The notes: generated by a model not told the origin, from the sequence alone. Numbered from the stretch's first letter, positions 53,971 through 63,551 are shown. The stretch: DNA of 64,000 nt from an uncultured Fulvivirga sp. (GCA_947500555.1 CANMSE010000002.1:496001-560000), one strand, 5' to 3'. Translations and numbers: made by a program.

Positions 53971-54899
53971 CCAAACTTCTCAGTAGCTTTTATGAGCCTC
54001 TCATAAAAGTCCTTACCTATTATGATATTTTCAATTACCCTCTCCGAAAGGACGAGATAATAGCTAACCTGCCAGAAAAGGTAAAATTAGATGAGTTTGA
54101 AGGTATTCTTGAAAATCATTTAGACAGAGGCTTAATTTTTGAATACAAAGGTTTTTATAGCTTAGAAGCTTCTCGGTCACACGTTCATAGAAGGATTCAA
54201 GGCAACAAAATAGCTCAGCAAAAACTTAATCTAGCAAAAAAAATATCTCAACTAATTTATCAATTTCCATTTATTAGAGGAGTAATGCTTTCTGGTTCAA
54301 TTTCTAAAGGGTATATGGATGAAAGTAGCGATATTGACTACTTTATAATAACCTCTCCAGGAAGACTTTGGGTTGCTAGAATGTTACTGGTGCTATTTAA
54401 AAGGTTAGCGTTCTTTAATTCCCATAAATACTTTTGCGTTAATTACTTTATTGATTCTAATCACCTTGAAATTGAAGAAAAAAACCAATTCACGTCTATT
54501 GAGTGTGCAACACTGATTCCAACCGTAAGTGCCGTTACATACACTTATTTTTTGAATGCCAATACTTGGATTAAGGATTACCTTCCAAATTTTGAAGCAA
54601 GAGATAAGACTAAAATCTCAAACCCAAAATCGACCATTTTCAAGTATATCATGGAGTCTCTGCTTAATAATCGTCTTGGGGAATTTTTAGACAAATACTT
54701 CATGAAGCTTACCTACAATAGATGGAGTAAAAAATTTGGTAGAGAGTTTAAGAAAGAAGATTTTGAAATTGCTTTTAAGACCAACAGACATACATCAAAA
54801 AACCACCCTAAGTTTTATCAGAAAAAAGTACTCAACCAGCACAAAGAAAATTTGCATGAATTTAGGCTAAGAGTAGAAACACAACTTTATCATGATTAA
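53967..54899 (+). CDS. Nucleotidyltransferase-fold protein with N-terminal helical domain
   Basis: A 310-residue protein. The N-terminal part (about 1-75) reads as a winged-helix-like unit ('VLTYYDIFNYPLRKDEI', 'ENHLDRGLIFEYKGFYSL'). The nucleotidyltransferase motif follows at about 108-128: 'GSISKGYMDESSDIDYFII', which fits GS-x10-DxD. A C-terminal helical domain completes it. It could adenylylate or uridylylate a protein or a small molecule. It is the first of five coupled genes (NTase, radical SAM, methyltransferase, radical SAM, ABC exporter). The absence of a HEPN partner argues against a toxin-antitoxin role. Confidence 0.75.
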   Translation: MTKLLSSFYEPLIKVLTYYDIFNYPLRKDEIIANLPEKVKLDEFEGILENHLDRGLIFEYKGFYSLEASRSHVHRRIQGNKIAQQKLNLAKKISQLIYQFPFIRGVMLSGSISKGYMDESSDIDYFIITSPGRLWVARMLLVLFKRLAFFNSHKYFCVNYFIDSNHLEIEEKNQFTSIECATLIPTVSAVTYTYFLNANTWIKDYLPNFEARDKTKISNPKSTIFKYIMESLLNNRLGEFLDKYFMKLTYNRWSKKFGREFKKEDFEIAFKTNRHTSKNHPKFYQKKVLNQHKENLHEFRLRVETQLYHD

Positions 54900-56355
54900 T
54901 ATTCTTATTACACATTCCTACTTTTACAAATTCGATCAAAAACAATGGAAGTTCAAACAACCATACCCGCCTCTTGGTACTCTTATTGCCGCTGGATTAT
55001 TGAGAAATAAGGGGTACAACGTAAATTTAGTAGATGTAGGCCTTGCCGATGATACAACTGTCATTCAACAAGCACTTTCCAAGTGCTCACCCGACTACTT
55101 GGTCATTTATGATGACGGGTTCAACTATCTAACAAAAATGTGCTTAACCAAGATGAGGGAGGCTGCTATTGAGATGGCTAAAATGGCAAAGGATCAGCAG
55201 TGCAAAGTAATTGTTTCAAGCTCAGATTCAACGGATCAGTTTGAGCTCTATTTAAAGGAAGGAGTAGATTTTGTGTTGATTGGTGAAGCCGAGGAAAGTT
55301 TAATCGAGTTAATTCATAACTTGGAAAACAATATTGAACACCGAAGCTTGAAAGGAATAGCTTACCAGGAGAATGGCAAGATCTCTCAAAACCCAAGGCG
55401 ACCAGTAATGACCGATCTTGATAGTCTACCGTTGCCCGCCTGGGACTTATTAGACATAACACCCTACAAAAATATTTGGCTAAAAGCACACGGGTATTTT
55501 TCAATGAATATTGCTACTACACGAGGCTGTCCATATAAATGTAATTGGTGTGCTAAACCGATATATGGAAATAGATATAATACAAGATCTCCTTCCAATG
55601 TAGTAGAAGAGATTGATTTCTTATTGAAAAAATTTAAACCAGATCATTTTTGGATGTGTGATGATATTTTTGGATTGAAGCCTGGTTGGGTTCAAGAGTT
55701 TAATAAATTGGTGAAAGAAAAGAGTTTAAAATTCAAATACAAGATTCAATCTAGAGTCGATTTACTTTTAAAAGAAGATACTATAAGTGCACTTTCAGAA
55801 TCTGGACTTCATACTGTTTGGGTAGGAGCTGAATCAGGATCTCAAAAGATTCTAACAGCAATGGACAAAGGGACTTCTATTAAACAGATAGAAGAAGCTA
55901 CTTATTTACTAAAACAAAATAACATAAAAGTGGCCTTTTTCTTACAATTTGGATATTTGGGGGAGACTAAAGAGGATATTGATGCTACAATAAATATGGT
56001 TAAAAAACTCATGCCTGACGAAATAGGCATTTCTGTTTCATACCCTCTTCCGGGCACAAAATTTTATGAGAAGGTTAAGGAAGATTTATTATTAAAGTCA
56101 AATTGGGAAGACTCCGATGACTTAGATATGATGTTCAACAGTACTTACTCATCTGCCTATTATAAAAAATTACATCGGTATGTTCATAATGTCTACAGGC
56201 TTAGGAAAGCAACCCTATTGGTTAAAAATGCTTTCCTAAATCCATTGGGGTTTAAAAGAAAATACATCAAATCAATACTATCAGGTATTTATCATTTTCC
56301 AGCATTAATTTTAAATGGTTACTTTTTAAGAAGAACGGAGGCTATATCTGAATGA
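54892..56355 (+). CDS. B12-binding-type radical SAM protein (first paralogue)
   Basis: A 487-residue enzyme. The N-terminal cobalamin-binding-like domain (about 1-150) begins 'ILITHSYFYKF' and contains 'PYPPLGTLIAAGLL'. No clear DxHxxG cobalamin His motif is seen. The radical SAM domain has the 4Fe-4S cluster motif CxxxCxxC with Cys213, Cys217 and Cys220 in 'GCPYKCNWC', and 'GAESGSQKIL' with 'KPYPPLG'-like context shared with the 57143 gene. Such enzymes methylate or rearrange unreactive carbons. The substrate is unknown. It overlaps both neighbours. Confidence 0.92.
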   Translation: MINILITHSYFYKFDQKQWKFKQPYPPLGTLIAAGLLRNKGYNVNLVDVGLADDTTVIQQALSKCSPDYLVIYDDGFNYLTKMCLTKMREAAIEMAKMAKDQQCKVIVSSSDSTDQFELYLKEGVDFVLIGEAEESLIELIHNLENNIEHRSLKGIAYQENGKISQNPRRPVMTDLDSLPLPAWDLLDITPYKNIWLKAHGYFSMNIATTRGCPYKCNWCAKPIYGNRYNTRSPSNVVEEIDFLLKKFKPDHFWMCDDIFGLKPGWVQEFNKLVKEKSLKFKYKIQSRVDLLLKEDTISALSESGLHTVWVGAESGSQKILTAMDKGTSIKQIEEATYLLKQNNIKVAFFLQFGYLGETKEDIDATINMVKKLMPDEIGISVSYPLPGTKFYEKVKEDLLLKSNWEDSDDLDMMFNSTYSSAYYKKLHRYVHNVYRLRKATLLVKNAFLNPLGFKRKYIKSILSGIYHFPALILNGYFLRRTEAISE

Positions 56356-57146
56356 ATTCATCTTTTGATCATGTTGCTTTAGATTACGATAGCTCCTTCA
56401 CAAATTCAGAAATAGGTCGATTGCAACGAAATGCCGTTTGGGAATATTTAATTCCAATACTTGAACATGGTAGAGCATTAGAAATTTTAGAACTAAATTG
56501 TGGCACTGGCGAAGATACTATGCTAATGATGAAGTACAATCATAAAATAATGGCCACAGACGCCTCTGAAAAAATGATTACGGTTGCAAAATCAAAGATT
56601 AATAATTCACAAAATAATAAAGTTCAATTTGTTCAGGCTAGTTTCAAAGAAATAAGTGAGATGAATTTTAATAAAAAGTTCGATCTTATATTTTCGAATT
56701 TCGGAGGCTTGAATTGCGTTGACGAGAAAAGTCTAAAACTGATTTCTCAGGACGTGAAGAAAATACTCAAGCCAAAAGGTAAATTTATTGGAGTTATCAT
56801 GCCTAAAGTCTGTTTATGGGAAAGCTTTTATTTCCTTTCCAAATTTGACACCTCAAACACTTTTAGGAGAAGTAAGGGTAAAGCATTTGCTAATTTAGAA
56901 GGGACTTTTGTCGAAACGTGGTATTACAGCCCAAAAGACTTTAGACGATTTATGGGATCAGGTTTTATTCAAAAAAAATTGATCCCTATTGGAATCTTAA
57001 TACCCCCCTCTTATTTGAATGACTTTTTTAAAAAGAAAATATTTCTTCTTAAGTGGCTGGATTTTTTTGAAAAAATATTAAACCGATTTAGCATTTTTTC
57101 AAGCCTCTCAGATCACTATCTTATAGAATTGCAATACCAGAAATGA
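56352..57146 (+). CDS. Class I SAM-dependent methyltransferase
   Basis: A 264-residue Rossmann-fold methyltransferase. The SAM-binding motif I is 'ILELNCGTGEDT' (about 37-48), followed by 'KIMATDASEKMI' and 'FDLIFSNFGGLNCV'. The C-terminal part contains a hydrophobic stretch near 'GILIPPSYL' that might touch the membrane. It is embedded between the two radical SAM genes with 4-nt overlaps on both sides, so it must act in the same pathway. Acceptor unknown. Confidence 0.9.
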   Translation: MNSSFDHVALDYDSSFTNSEIGRLQRNAVWEYLIPILEHGRALEILELNCGTGEDTMLMMKYNHKIMATDASEKMITVAKSKINNSQNNKVQFVQASFKEISEMNFNKKFDLIFSNFGGLNCVDEKSLKLISQDVKKILKPKGKFIGVIMPKVCLWESFYFLSKFDTSNTFRRSKGKAFANLEGTFVETWYYSPKDFRRFMGSGFIQKKLIPIGILIPPSYLNDFFKKKIFLLKWLDFFEKILNRFSIFSSLSDHYLIELQYQK

Positions 57147-58555
57147 ATATCGTTTTAACACATGCTTACTTTCTGCAAGATGATATAGTAGAGCAGAAAA
57201 TCATGAAGCCTTACCCCCCTCTTGGTATTTTATATATATCTTCTCATCTCGAAAAAAATAACATCTCACATTCAGTTTTTGATACTACATTCTCATCAAA
57301 AGCTATTTTTAAAGAGACACTTTTAAAAGACCCCCCCGACATAATAGCGTTCTACGTCAATCTTATGACGAAATTGAACGTATTAGAAATGATAGATTTT
57401 ATCTTATCAAGTTCTACTCTAAAGTCAACCAAGATAGTTTTAGGAGGCCCTGATGTGAAATACAATGCAAAAGAACTTCTAGAACATGGTGCGGACTATC
57501 TTGTAGTTGGTGAAGGAGAGGAAACAACCTTAGAATTAATAGTAAGTCTAAAAACGGGAACAATATTGGGGTTAAAAGATATTAATGGATTGATATATAA
57601 GGATAGAAGTGGAACTATTATAGAAAACCCTGAACGCGCAAAAATTAGAGATATCAATGAGCTGTCATTTCCCAATAGACAAAGAATAGACCTCTTCCAG
57701 TATATGAATGTTTGGAAGAAACATCACGGATTAAGCACAGTGTCTATAAGCAGTATGCGGGGTTGTCCTTATACCTGTAAATGGTGTAGTCGTGCCGTTT
57801 ACGGATTGAGTTACAGAAGGAGATCGCCTGAATTAATAGCAAAAGAAATAAAATATTTGCATGAAGAATATAATCCAGATGCTCTTTGGTTTGTAGATGA
57901 TGTCTTTACAATAAGTCATAAATGGTTGAATGAGTTTCGTGATGCTCTGACGGAAACAGGTATTAAGATCCCCTATGAATGTATTACACGTGCCGATAGA
58001 ATGAATGATGAAGTTATACAGCTTCTAAAAGAGACTGGATGCTATAGAGTGTGGATAGGAGCAGAGAGTGGATCACAGAACGTGATAAATCTCATGGACA
58101 GACGTGTAGATGTAGAACAGGTAAGAAAAATGATTAGGTTAGCTGAAACCAATGGAATAGAAGCGGGTACTTTTATAATGCTTGGCTACCCAGGCGAAAC
58201 AGAGGAGGACATAGAAAACACAATACATCATTTAAAGGAGTCGAATCCCACGCACTTCACAATTACTTTGGCCTATCCAATCAAAGGCACTGAACTACAT
58301 AACGAAACTATGAGTATTCAAACCAATGACTTGGATTGGGCAAAAAGTACAGATAGAGATATTGATTTTAAAAGAACTTATAGTAGAAATTATTATAATC
58401 ATGCACTTCGAAGAGTTATTAATGAAGTTAATTTTTTCAAAAGTAAGCATGAGAGTGGAATTAGTTTATTAGGCCTGAAATACAAAATAAAATCTCTAAT
58501 AGCCAAATCAGGTATGTGGTGGGAGAGAAAGTTAGGGCATTATGAAGTGGTTTAA
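57143..58555 (+). CDS. B12-binding-type radical SAM protein (second paralogue)
   Basis: A 470-residue paralogue of the enzyme at 54892, sharing its N-terminal 'KPYPPLGIL' and 'GAESGSQNVI' features. The cluster cysteines are Cys208, Cys212 and Cys215 in 'GCPYTCKWC'. The B12-type domain (about 1-140) contains 'KIVLGGPDVKYNAKELL' and 'ADYLVVGEGEETTLEL'. The gene contains C-runs of 6 and 7 (57214-57219 and 57331-57337). It overlaps the methyltransferase by 4 nt and the ABC transporter by 14 nt. Confidence 0.92.
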   Translation: MNIVLTHAYFLQDDIVEQKIMKPYPPLGILYISSHLEKNNISHSVFDTTFSSKAIFKETLLKDPPDIIAFYVNLMTKLNVLEMIDFILSSSTLKSTKIVLGGPDVKYNAKELLEHGADYLVVGEGEETTLELIVSLKTGTILGLKDINGLIYKDRSGTIIENPERAKIRDINELSFPNRQRIDLFQYMNVWKKHHGLSTVSISSMRGCPYTCKWCSRAVYGLSYRRRSPELIAKEIKYLHEEYNPDALWFVDDVFTISHKWLNEFRDALTETGIKIPYECITRADRMNDEVIQLLKETGCYRVWIGAESGSQNVINLMDRRVDVEQVRKMIRLAETNGIEAGTFIMLGYPGETEEDIENTIHHLKESNPTHFTITLAYPIKGTELHNETMSIQTNDLDWAKSTDRDIDFKRTYSRNYYNHALRRVINEVNFFKSKHESGISLLGLKYKIKSLIAKSGMWWERKLGHYEVV

Positions 58556-60311
58556 AAAGGGGGCTCTCGTAAAGTCTTTGAGAGCCTGTAAAATAGTATT
58601 ACATAAATCAGATAAGAAAAAATCACTTTATATTTTAATTGCCCTTATTTTCAATAGCCTGCTGGATCTATTTTCTTTAGCCTCTATACCTCCTCTGTTC
58701 TTTTTATTGCTTAACCCAAATTACATAGAAAAAAATGAGTTTGTAAACGCAGTCTATGAATTTGGTAATTTCAATTCTTTCAATAGCTTTATTCTTCTTT
58801 CGATACTATTAGTTCTTTCTCTTTTCATTGCCAAAAACATTCTCAGTTCCTACATCATCAAGCAACAAGCATCATTTGCTTTTTCGTTTTCAGCTAACCT
58901 AACCAGTAGGATTTACAATAATTTTTTTAATGAAAATCTGATTGATCTAAAGAATGGCAACCTTGCAAATTATTCTCATCAGATTGTGACCATTCCGGGA
59001 ATGTTTGCTAAGAATATATTACTAGCTCTTTTCACTTTATTGTCAGAGGCTGTTATTACAGTTTTGATTGTATCAGGGCTCATGTTGTTCAATTCAGAGG
59101 TTTTCTTTCTTCTTTTGGTATTGCTTTTTCCTAGCCTAATAATTCTTTACTTGACAAGAAAAAAGAAACTCCAGGAAATAAATAAGAGGTTATCCAAAAA
59201 TTATCCTCTTTCTCTAAAAAAGACTATTGAAGTAATCAAAGGATTCATAACGATTAAAACGCTTCAAAAAGAGCAATTTTTTAAAAAAAACTTTTCTAGG
59301 ATCAATAGTGAATTGCATGAGGATTACAGCACTTTACATACATTGGAATCTACTTCTTCTAAATTCTTAGAGAGTATCGCTATGCTCTCCATAAGTATCC
59401 TATTTATTTATTCGATTTACGCACTAAATGACCGTGCAGAAATACTCATTTTAGTAGGGATATTCGCTTCAGCCGCATATCGGTTAATGCCTTCCATAAA
59501 CAGAATATTTGTTGCAGGAATGCAAATTAAAAGCCATCAATATGTAGTAAAAGAGCTACTGGATCAAAAATTTCTATCCTATCGTAGGCATGATAAAAAA
59601 TTACCTGAAATTGATTTTAAAGAAGTAGTAACATTTTCGAATGTCCATTTCAATTATCCAACTTCTTCTTTTTCTCTAAAGAATCTCAACTTTAGTATCA
59701 ATAAAGGTGATAGTATAGGATTAGTTGGCAAATCTGGAAGCGGCAAGACAACATTAGTAAATTTATTACTTCGTTTTTTGGAACCAAATGATGGTAATAT
59801 TGAAATAGATGGTTCACAATTAAATCGTTATGATGCTAACTCGTGGAGAAAGCACTTTGCCTATGTTCCACAAGAACCATTTATAATAGATAGCACAATA
59901 AAAGAAAATATAGCTCTAGGTATTACCAAAAACGAGATAGACCTTGAAAAGGTAAATAATGTAATCTCTATGGTTTCTTTGGACGATCTGATTGAGTCTC
60001 TGCCAAACGGAATAGAAACTAACATTGGAGAAGATGGATCTAAAATATCAGGTGGACAAAAACAACGGATAGTCTTGGCCAGAGCACTTTACGATAATAA
60101 GGATATTTTTTTGTTTGATGAGATTACAAGTCAATTGGATCAGCATACAAAAGAAACCCTTTTACAATCCATAAAAGATATAATCAATCATGATAAGACA
60201 GCGATATTTATCACTCATGATACAGAAGTACTAAAGATTAACAGCAGAGTATTTAAAATTGAGAATGGAGTTATAAATGAAGTCAATAAAGATCATGCTA
60301 TGGGTTATTAG
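58542..60311 (+). CDS. MsbA-like ABC transporter, fused permease and ATPase
   Basis: A 589-residue half-transporter. The membrane domain (about 1-335) has six predicted helices. The ATPase domain (about 350-589) has Walker A 'GKSGSGKTT' near 396, signature 'ISGGQKQR', Walker B 'IFLFDEIT' and the H-loop 'IFITHDTEV'. Such exporters move lipids, lipid-linked glycans or peptides. It is the last gene of the forward operon and is coupled to the second radical SAM gene by a 14-nt overlap, so its cargo may be the product of that cassette. It lacks a protease domain. Confidence 0.93.
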   Translation: MKWFKKGALVKSLRACKIVLHKSDKKKSLYILIALIFNSLLDLFSLASIPPLFFLLLNPNYIEKNEFVNAVYEFGNFNSFNSFILLSILLVLSLFIAKNILSSYIIKQQASFAFSFSANLTSRIYNNFFNENLIDLKNGNLANYSHQIVTIPGMFAKNILLALFTLLSEAVITVLIVSGLMLFNSEVFFLLLVLLFPSLIILYLTRKKKLQEINKRLSKNYPLSLKKTIEVIKGFITIKTLQKEQFFKKNFSRINSELHEDYSTLHTLESTSSKFLESIAMLSISILFIYSIYALNDRAEILILVGIFASAAYRLMPSINRIFVAGMQIKSHQYVVKELLDQKFLSYRRHDKKLPEIDFKEVVTFSNVHFNYPTSSFSLKNLNFSINKGDSIGLVGKSGSGKTTLVNLLLRFLEPNDGNIEIDGSQLNRYDANSWRKHFAYVPQEPFIIDSTIKENIALGITKNEIDLEKVNNVISMVSLDDLIESLPNGIETNIGEDGSKISGGQKQRIVLARALYDNKDIFLFDEITSQLDQHTKETLLQSIKDIINHDKTAIFITHDTEVLKINSRVFKIENGVINEVNKDHAMGY

Positions 60312-60326
60312 AGTATAGTTATTATT

Positions 60327-61349
60327 TCATGGATAAACGGGAGTAACTACTCTTTTGCCTTTTTTGGAAGCAATAACATATGGATTTTTTTTGGTGATTG
60401 TAAGCCTAAAAACTCGAATAGATGCAGTGAGAAAATTTAGGTTTCTTTTAAATAAAAAGATCAGAATGTGACCAATTATTGACCAATAGAAAAAAACTAG
60501 TATTCTTTTTTTTGATGATTTACTGATAAAATAATGTAATGCCAGAGTACGTCTGTAAAAACTTATATGGGAAGGCAGTCTATTAATACCTATTTTATTG
60601 TGATAGGCTCTGGAGTTTTTTATTATGTTAATTGGCATTTTTTTCGGAAAGCTCATACAAACTCCATAATTGTCACCAATACCGCTCGGATCAAGTGTTT
60701 CATCATAAGGATCATTTAAAAGCCAACTCTTTTTTATTATGCTGGCTCCGAGCCCATATACTGCCGCTTTATTTATTTCTTCATCTAAGCTTGTTACTAC
60801 AGGCCATCCTGCATAAGATAACTGATTCTTATTTCTATTATAAAAAGAATATAGCCTACTATAGATCAACTTTTGATACCACTTCAATTTGATCTTATCT
60901 AGTCTACCCCATACGCTATGTTGGAAAACAAAAGCTCCTAATAATTGACTTAAGTATTTAAAGGGATATTGACTATACCATTTACCATCAGCCTCTTTTT
61001 GAACTATCAGTCCAGAAACAGCACCTTCGTCAGGGTTAGATTCAAGAAAACCTACAAGAGTACTGATATAAGACTTTTCTGGGTCAATATCATCATCACA
61101 TAAAAAAATGTAATAGGAAGACGCTTCTCTAATTCCAATATTTCTTTGAATACAAACTGAAGGCTCTGAATGCAGAACTTTGAAGTTTAATCTGGGAAAT
61201 CTCTTATCAATACCTTCAAGATATTCCACATCATCACTAGAGTCGATTATTATTACCTCTTTCGGAAGCATTGTTTGATAGTCTATTGACTCCAATGTCT
61301 TAAAAAGGCTCATTGGTCTATTACGCGTAGGTATAACAACGCTAACCAT
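60327..61349 (-). CDS. Family 2 glycosyltransferase
   Basis: A 340-residue GT-A enzyme beginning 'VSVVIPTRNRPMSLFKTLES', with the metal-binding 'YIFLCDDDIDPEKSY' and a conserved 'VYGLGASIIKKSW'. A C-terminal membrane-associated segment ('ILVFFYWSIIGHILIFLF') suggests contact with the inner membrane. It converges on the ABC transporter gene with only 15 nt between the stops and without an evident terminator hairpin. It overlaps the next reverse-strand gene by 8 nt. Confidence 0.9.
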   Translation of the reverse strand: MVSVVIPTRNRPMSLFKTLESIDYQTMLPKEVIIIDSSDDVEYLEGIDKRFPRLNFKVLHSEPSVCIQRNIGIREASSYYIFLCDDDIDPEKSYISTLVGFLESNPDEGAVSGLIVQKEADGKWYSQYPFKYLSQLLGAFVFQHSVWGRLDKIKLKWYQKLIYSRLYSFYNRNKNQLSYAGWPVVTSLDEEINKAAVYGLGASIIKKSWLLNDPYDETLDPSGIGDNYGVCMSFPKKMPINIIKNSRAYHNKIGINRLPSHISFYRRTLALHYFISKSSKKRILVFFYWSIIGHILIFLFKRNLNFLTASIRVFRLTITKKNPYVIASKKGKRVVTPVYP

Positions 61350-62475
61350 TAGTCAAGAGCTCATCGTACATTTCTCTATACTTGGATACAGTAGCATTAA
61401 TATTGTGTTTTACCACCCAATTTCTCGCATTCAACTGCATGCTTTTATACCTCTTTTCATCATCCATTACATCCATAATTTTTGATGCGAGTAACTCTGA
61501 CTCAGTATCATTAACAGAAATACACACCTCACTACTTAATTCTGCTACAATACCAACGTTGGTACTACACACCACAGTCCCAGTTGCCATGGCTTCCATA
61601 ATACTAATCCCTTGGGATTCATATTTTGAAGTATGAAGTAGAAAATGAGCTTTATGGTAAAATTGCAATAGCTCTTGATTGGGATATGAACCTAGCAGCT
61701 CAACATCTTCCTTTAGATTTAGCAACTCAACCAGTCTTTCAGTTTCTCCGTCAATATGATTATCTCCCAATATCAGCAGCTTTACATTTTTTTTTCTTTT
61801 GATTTTTTTAAAAGTTTTGAGAAGCATTTCTTGCCCCTTGACAGGATGACAGTAAGCTACGTGTAAAAAATAATACGGTGGCTCCAGAGATTTTTCAAAA
61901 AAGCGAAATGAATCTGTATCTACTCCAAAAGGAATTATTTTAGCGCCTTGACCCAAATGAAAATTCTTTTCTAATCCTTCATATTGAAATTTTGATAAGA
62001 CTATGAGACTGTCAGTATGTTCACAAACCCACTTGATATTCCTTTTTAATTTTTTATTTAAAATATCACCAAGTCCTAGTTCAGGTATTTCCATGACTTC
62101 ACCTGCGTGAAATACTGCAATTGATGGCAAATGAAATAGCTTACCCAATTTTGCTGCAGTCCAGCCCGAGGGATAAGCCGCTAACCCTTGTAATAAATCA
62201 AATGGTCTAAATAAATGGTCTAAATAAAATCTGGATACTAATATTATCATCTTAATCTTTAGGCTAGAAGGGTTAAGCACAGAAGTTTTTACTTTTATTC
62301 CATTCGGTACTTTGCTTTTGTCTACTTGTAACAATGAATACACTGTTATATCGTACACATCAGTCAACCTTCGAAGCAGTTCCACTAATGGAGGAATTCC
62401 GTCTCCATAGGGTCCCGTAGCAATAGGACCAACACCAAAGTAGGCTATTCGTCTTTTTCTAGTATTCATCTTCAA
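61342..62475 (-). CDS. Family 4 glycosyltransferase
   Basis: A 377-residue GT-B enzyme. The N-terminal half begins 'RIAYFGVGPIATGPYGDG' and the C-terminal half has the donor-binding 'SKYESQGISIMEAMATGTVVCSTNVG' with the two conserved Glu. Within the coding frame lies a 13-bp tandem duplication (62200-62225) near codons 84-92. It overlaps both neighbours by 4-8 nt. It resembles the next protein and probably arose by duplication. Sugar specificity unknown. Confidence 0.92.
   Translation of the reverse strand: MKMNTRKRRIAYFGVGPIATGPYGDGIPPLVELLRRLTDVYDITVYSLLQVDKSKVPNGIKVKTSVLNPSSLKIKMIILVSRFYLDHLFRPFDLLQGLAAYPSGWTAAKLGKLFHLPSIAVFHAGEVMEIPELGLGDILNKKLKRNIKWVCEHTDSLIVLSKFQYEGLEKNFHLGQGAKIIPFGVDTDSFRFFEKSLEPPYYFLHVAYCHPVKGQEMLLKTFKKIKRKKNVKLLILGDNHIDGETERLVELLNLKEDVELLGSYPNQELLQFYHKAHFLLHTSKYESQGISIMEAMATGTVVCSTNVGIVAELSSEVCISVNDTESELLASKIMDVMDDEKRYKSMQLNARNWVVKHNINATVSKYREMYDELLTNG
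62200..62225. repeat. 13-bp tandem duplication inside a glycosyltransferase gene
   Basis: The unit AAATGGTCTAAAT occurs twice in direct succession (62200-62212, 62213-62225). Because 13 is not a multiple of three, gain or loss of a unit would break the reading frame. With two copies the frame is intact. Confidence 0.75.
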
Positions 62476-63551
62476 GTTGCCAAATCATACAATTTCAAAT
62501 ATTCTTCTAATGTCCATTGACTATCATAACTATCAGACCATCGTTTGGCATTAATTTTTAACTCGTTACTTAATGAATCATTAGAAATAAGCTTTAGTAC
62601 TAATCGAGAAATTTCTTCAAAATCTCCAGTAGAGCACGTAAGACAGCACTTATTATTTAGATCAGACAGAATTCCTACATTAGTTCCAACAACTAAAACA
62701 CCTGAAGAAAATGCTTCATTAACCACAACACCTTGCGCCTCGTACAGCGAAGTATGAAGTAAAAAATGATGCACAGAAAAATAATCAGATAAAACTCTAT
62801 GTGGTATTGGGCCTACGAATTTCACTCTTTCATCAATATCCATTCGTTCACATAAGCTCTGAATTTTTCCTCCCAAGTAGTCTGGGCCAATTATGGTAAG
62901 TTCAGCATCCACCTTACTTAATATAGCTTTGAAAGCCTTAAGCAATGTCTGTTGATCCTTTACCTCCGTAATGTTGGCAACATGCAAAAACTTGTAAGGT
63001 GGATTTAACTCTTTTTTTGAAAAGGTAAAATGATTTTTGTTTACGCCAAAAGGAATTGTATATCTATCTTTTCTGTCAAAGCCATGCTTTTCTAGCTCTG
63101 AAAATTGAAATCTGGTCAAGCCAGTCAGTATTGTTGCTCTATTACATGCCTTTAATATTCTATTTTTTGATTTTGAATACAACATTCCTCCATAACCAAT
63201 AGATGGTAGACAAGCAGCTTCACCACCTTGTAAACTGACAATCGAAGGTCTCGTGAGCAACTTACCTAAAAAAGTCGCTAAAATTCCACCAGGAGAACCC
63301 CAAAAACCATGGATGATGTCAAATCTACACTTGAAGTGATCCAATATTAATATTGGTACTATAGTATATTTATTTACCTTTTTGATAACCAATCCTTGTT
63401 TATCTAAATCACTTTTTTGATTAGAAAATGAATACACTTTAACATTATGATGTTTAGATAAACCATTAACCAGATTTGTCAATGCTGGAACACCCTGATC
63501 AAACAACCCTCCCCTCACTCCTCCATGCGCTATCACAGCAATATTTTTCAA
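62472..63551 (-). CDS. Family 4 glycosyltransferase
   Basis: A 359-residue GT-B enzyme, a paralogue of the 61342 gene. It has an N-terminal 'IAVIAHGGVRGGLFDQG' glycine-rich loop and the C-terminal donor site 'SLYEAQGVVVNEAFSSGVLVVGTNVG'. The middle carries 'IIHGFWGSPGGILATFLGK'. It overlaps its neighbours by 4 nt on each side, so all four reverse-strand genes are one operon. Sugar specificity unknown. Confidence 0.92.
   Translation of the reverse strand: MKNIAVIAHGGVRGGLFDQGVPALTNLVNGLSKHHNVKVYSFSNQKSDLDKQGLVIKKVNKYTIVPILILDHFKCRFDIIHGFWGSPGGILATFLGKLLTRPSIVSLQGGEAACLPSIGYGGMLYSKSKNRILKACNRATILTGLTRFQFSELEKHGFDRKDRYTIPFGVNKNHFTFSKKELNPPYKFLHVANITEVKDQQTLLKAFKAILSKVDAELTIIGPDYLGGKIQSLCERMDIDERVKFVGPIPHRVLSDYFSVHHFLLHTSLYEAQGVVVNEAFSSGVLVVGTNVGILSDLNNKCCLTCSTGDFEEISRLVLKLISNDSLSNELKINAKRWSDSYDSQWTLEEYLKLYDLAT

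Noticed and set aside
53967..54899. Nucleotidyltransferase as the antitoxin half of a HEPN/MNT toxin-antitoxin pair
   Set aside because: The protein is about twice the usual MNT size, has an extra N-terminal domain, and no HEPN-type gene is adjacent.
57214..57337. C6 and C7 runs in the second radical SAM gene as phase-variation tracts
   Set aside because: They are short and encode Pro-Pro codons in conserved positions, so slippage is less likely than at the G8 tract.
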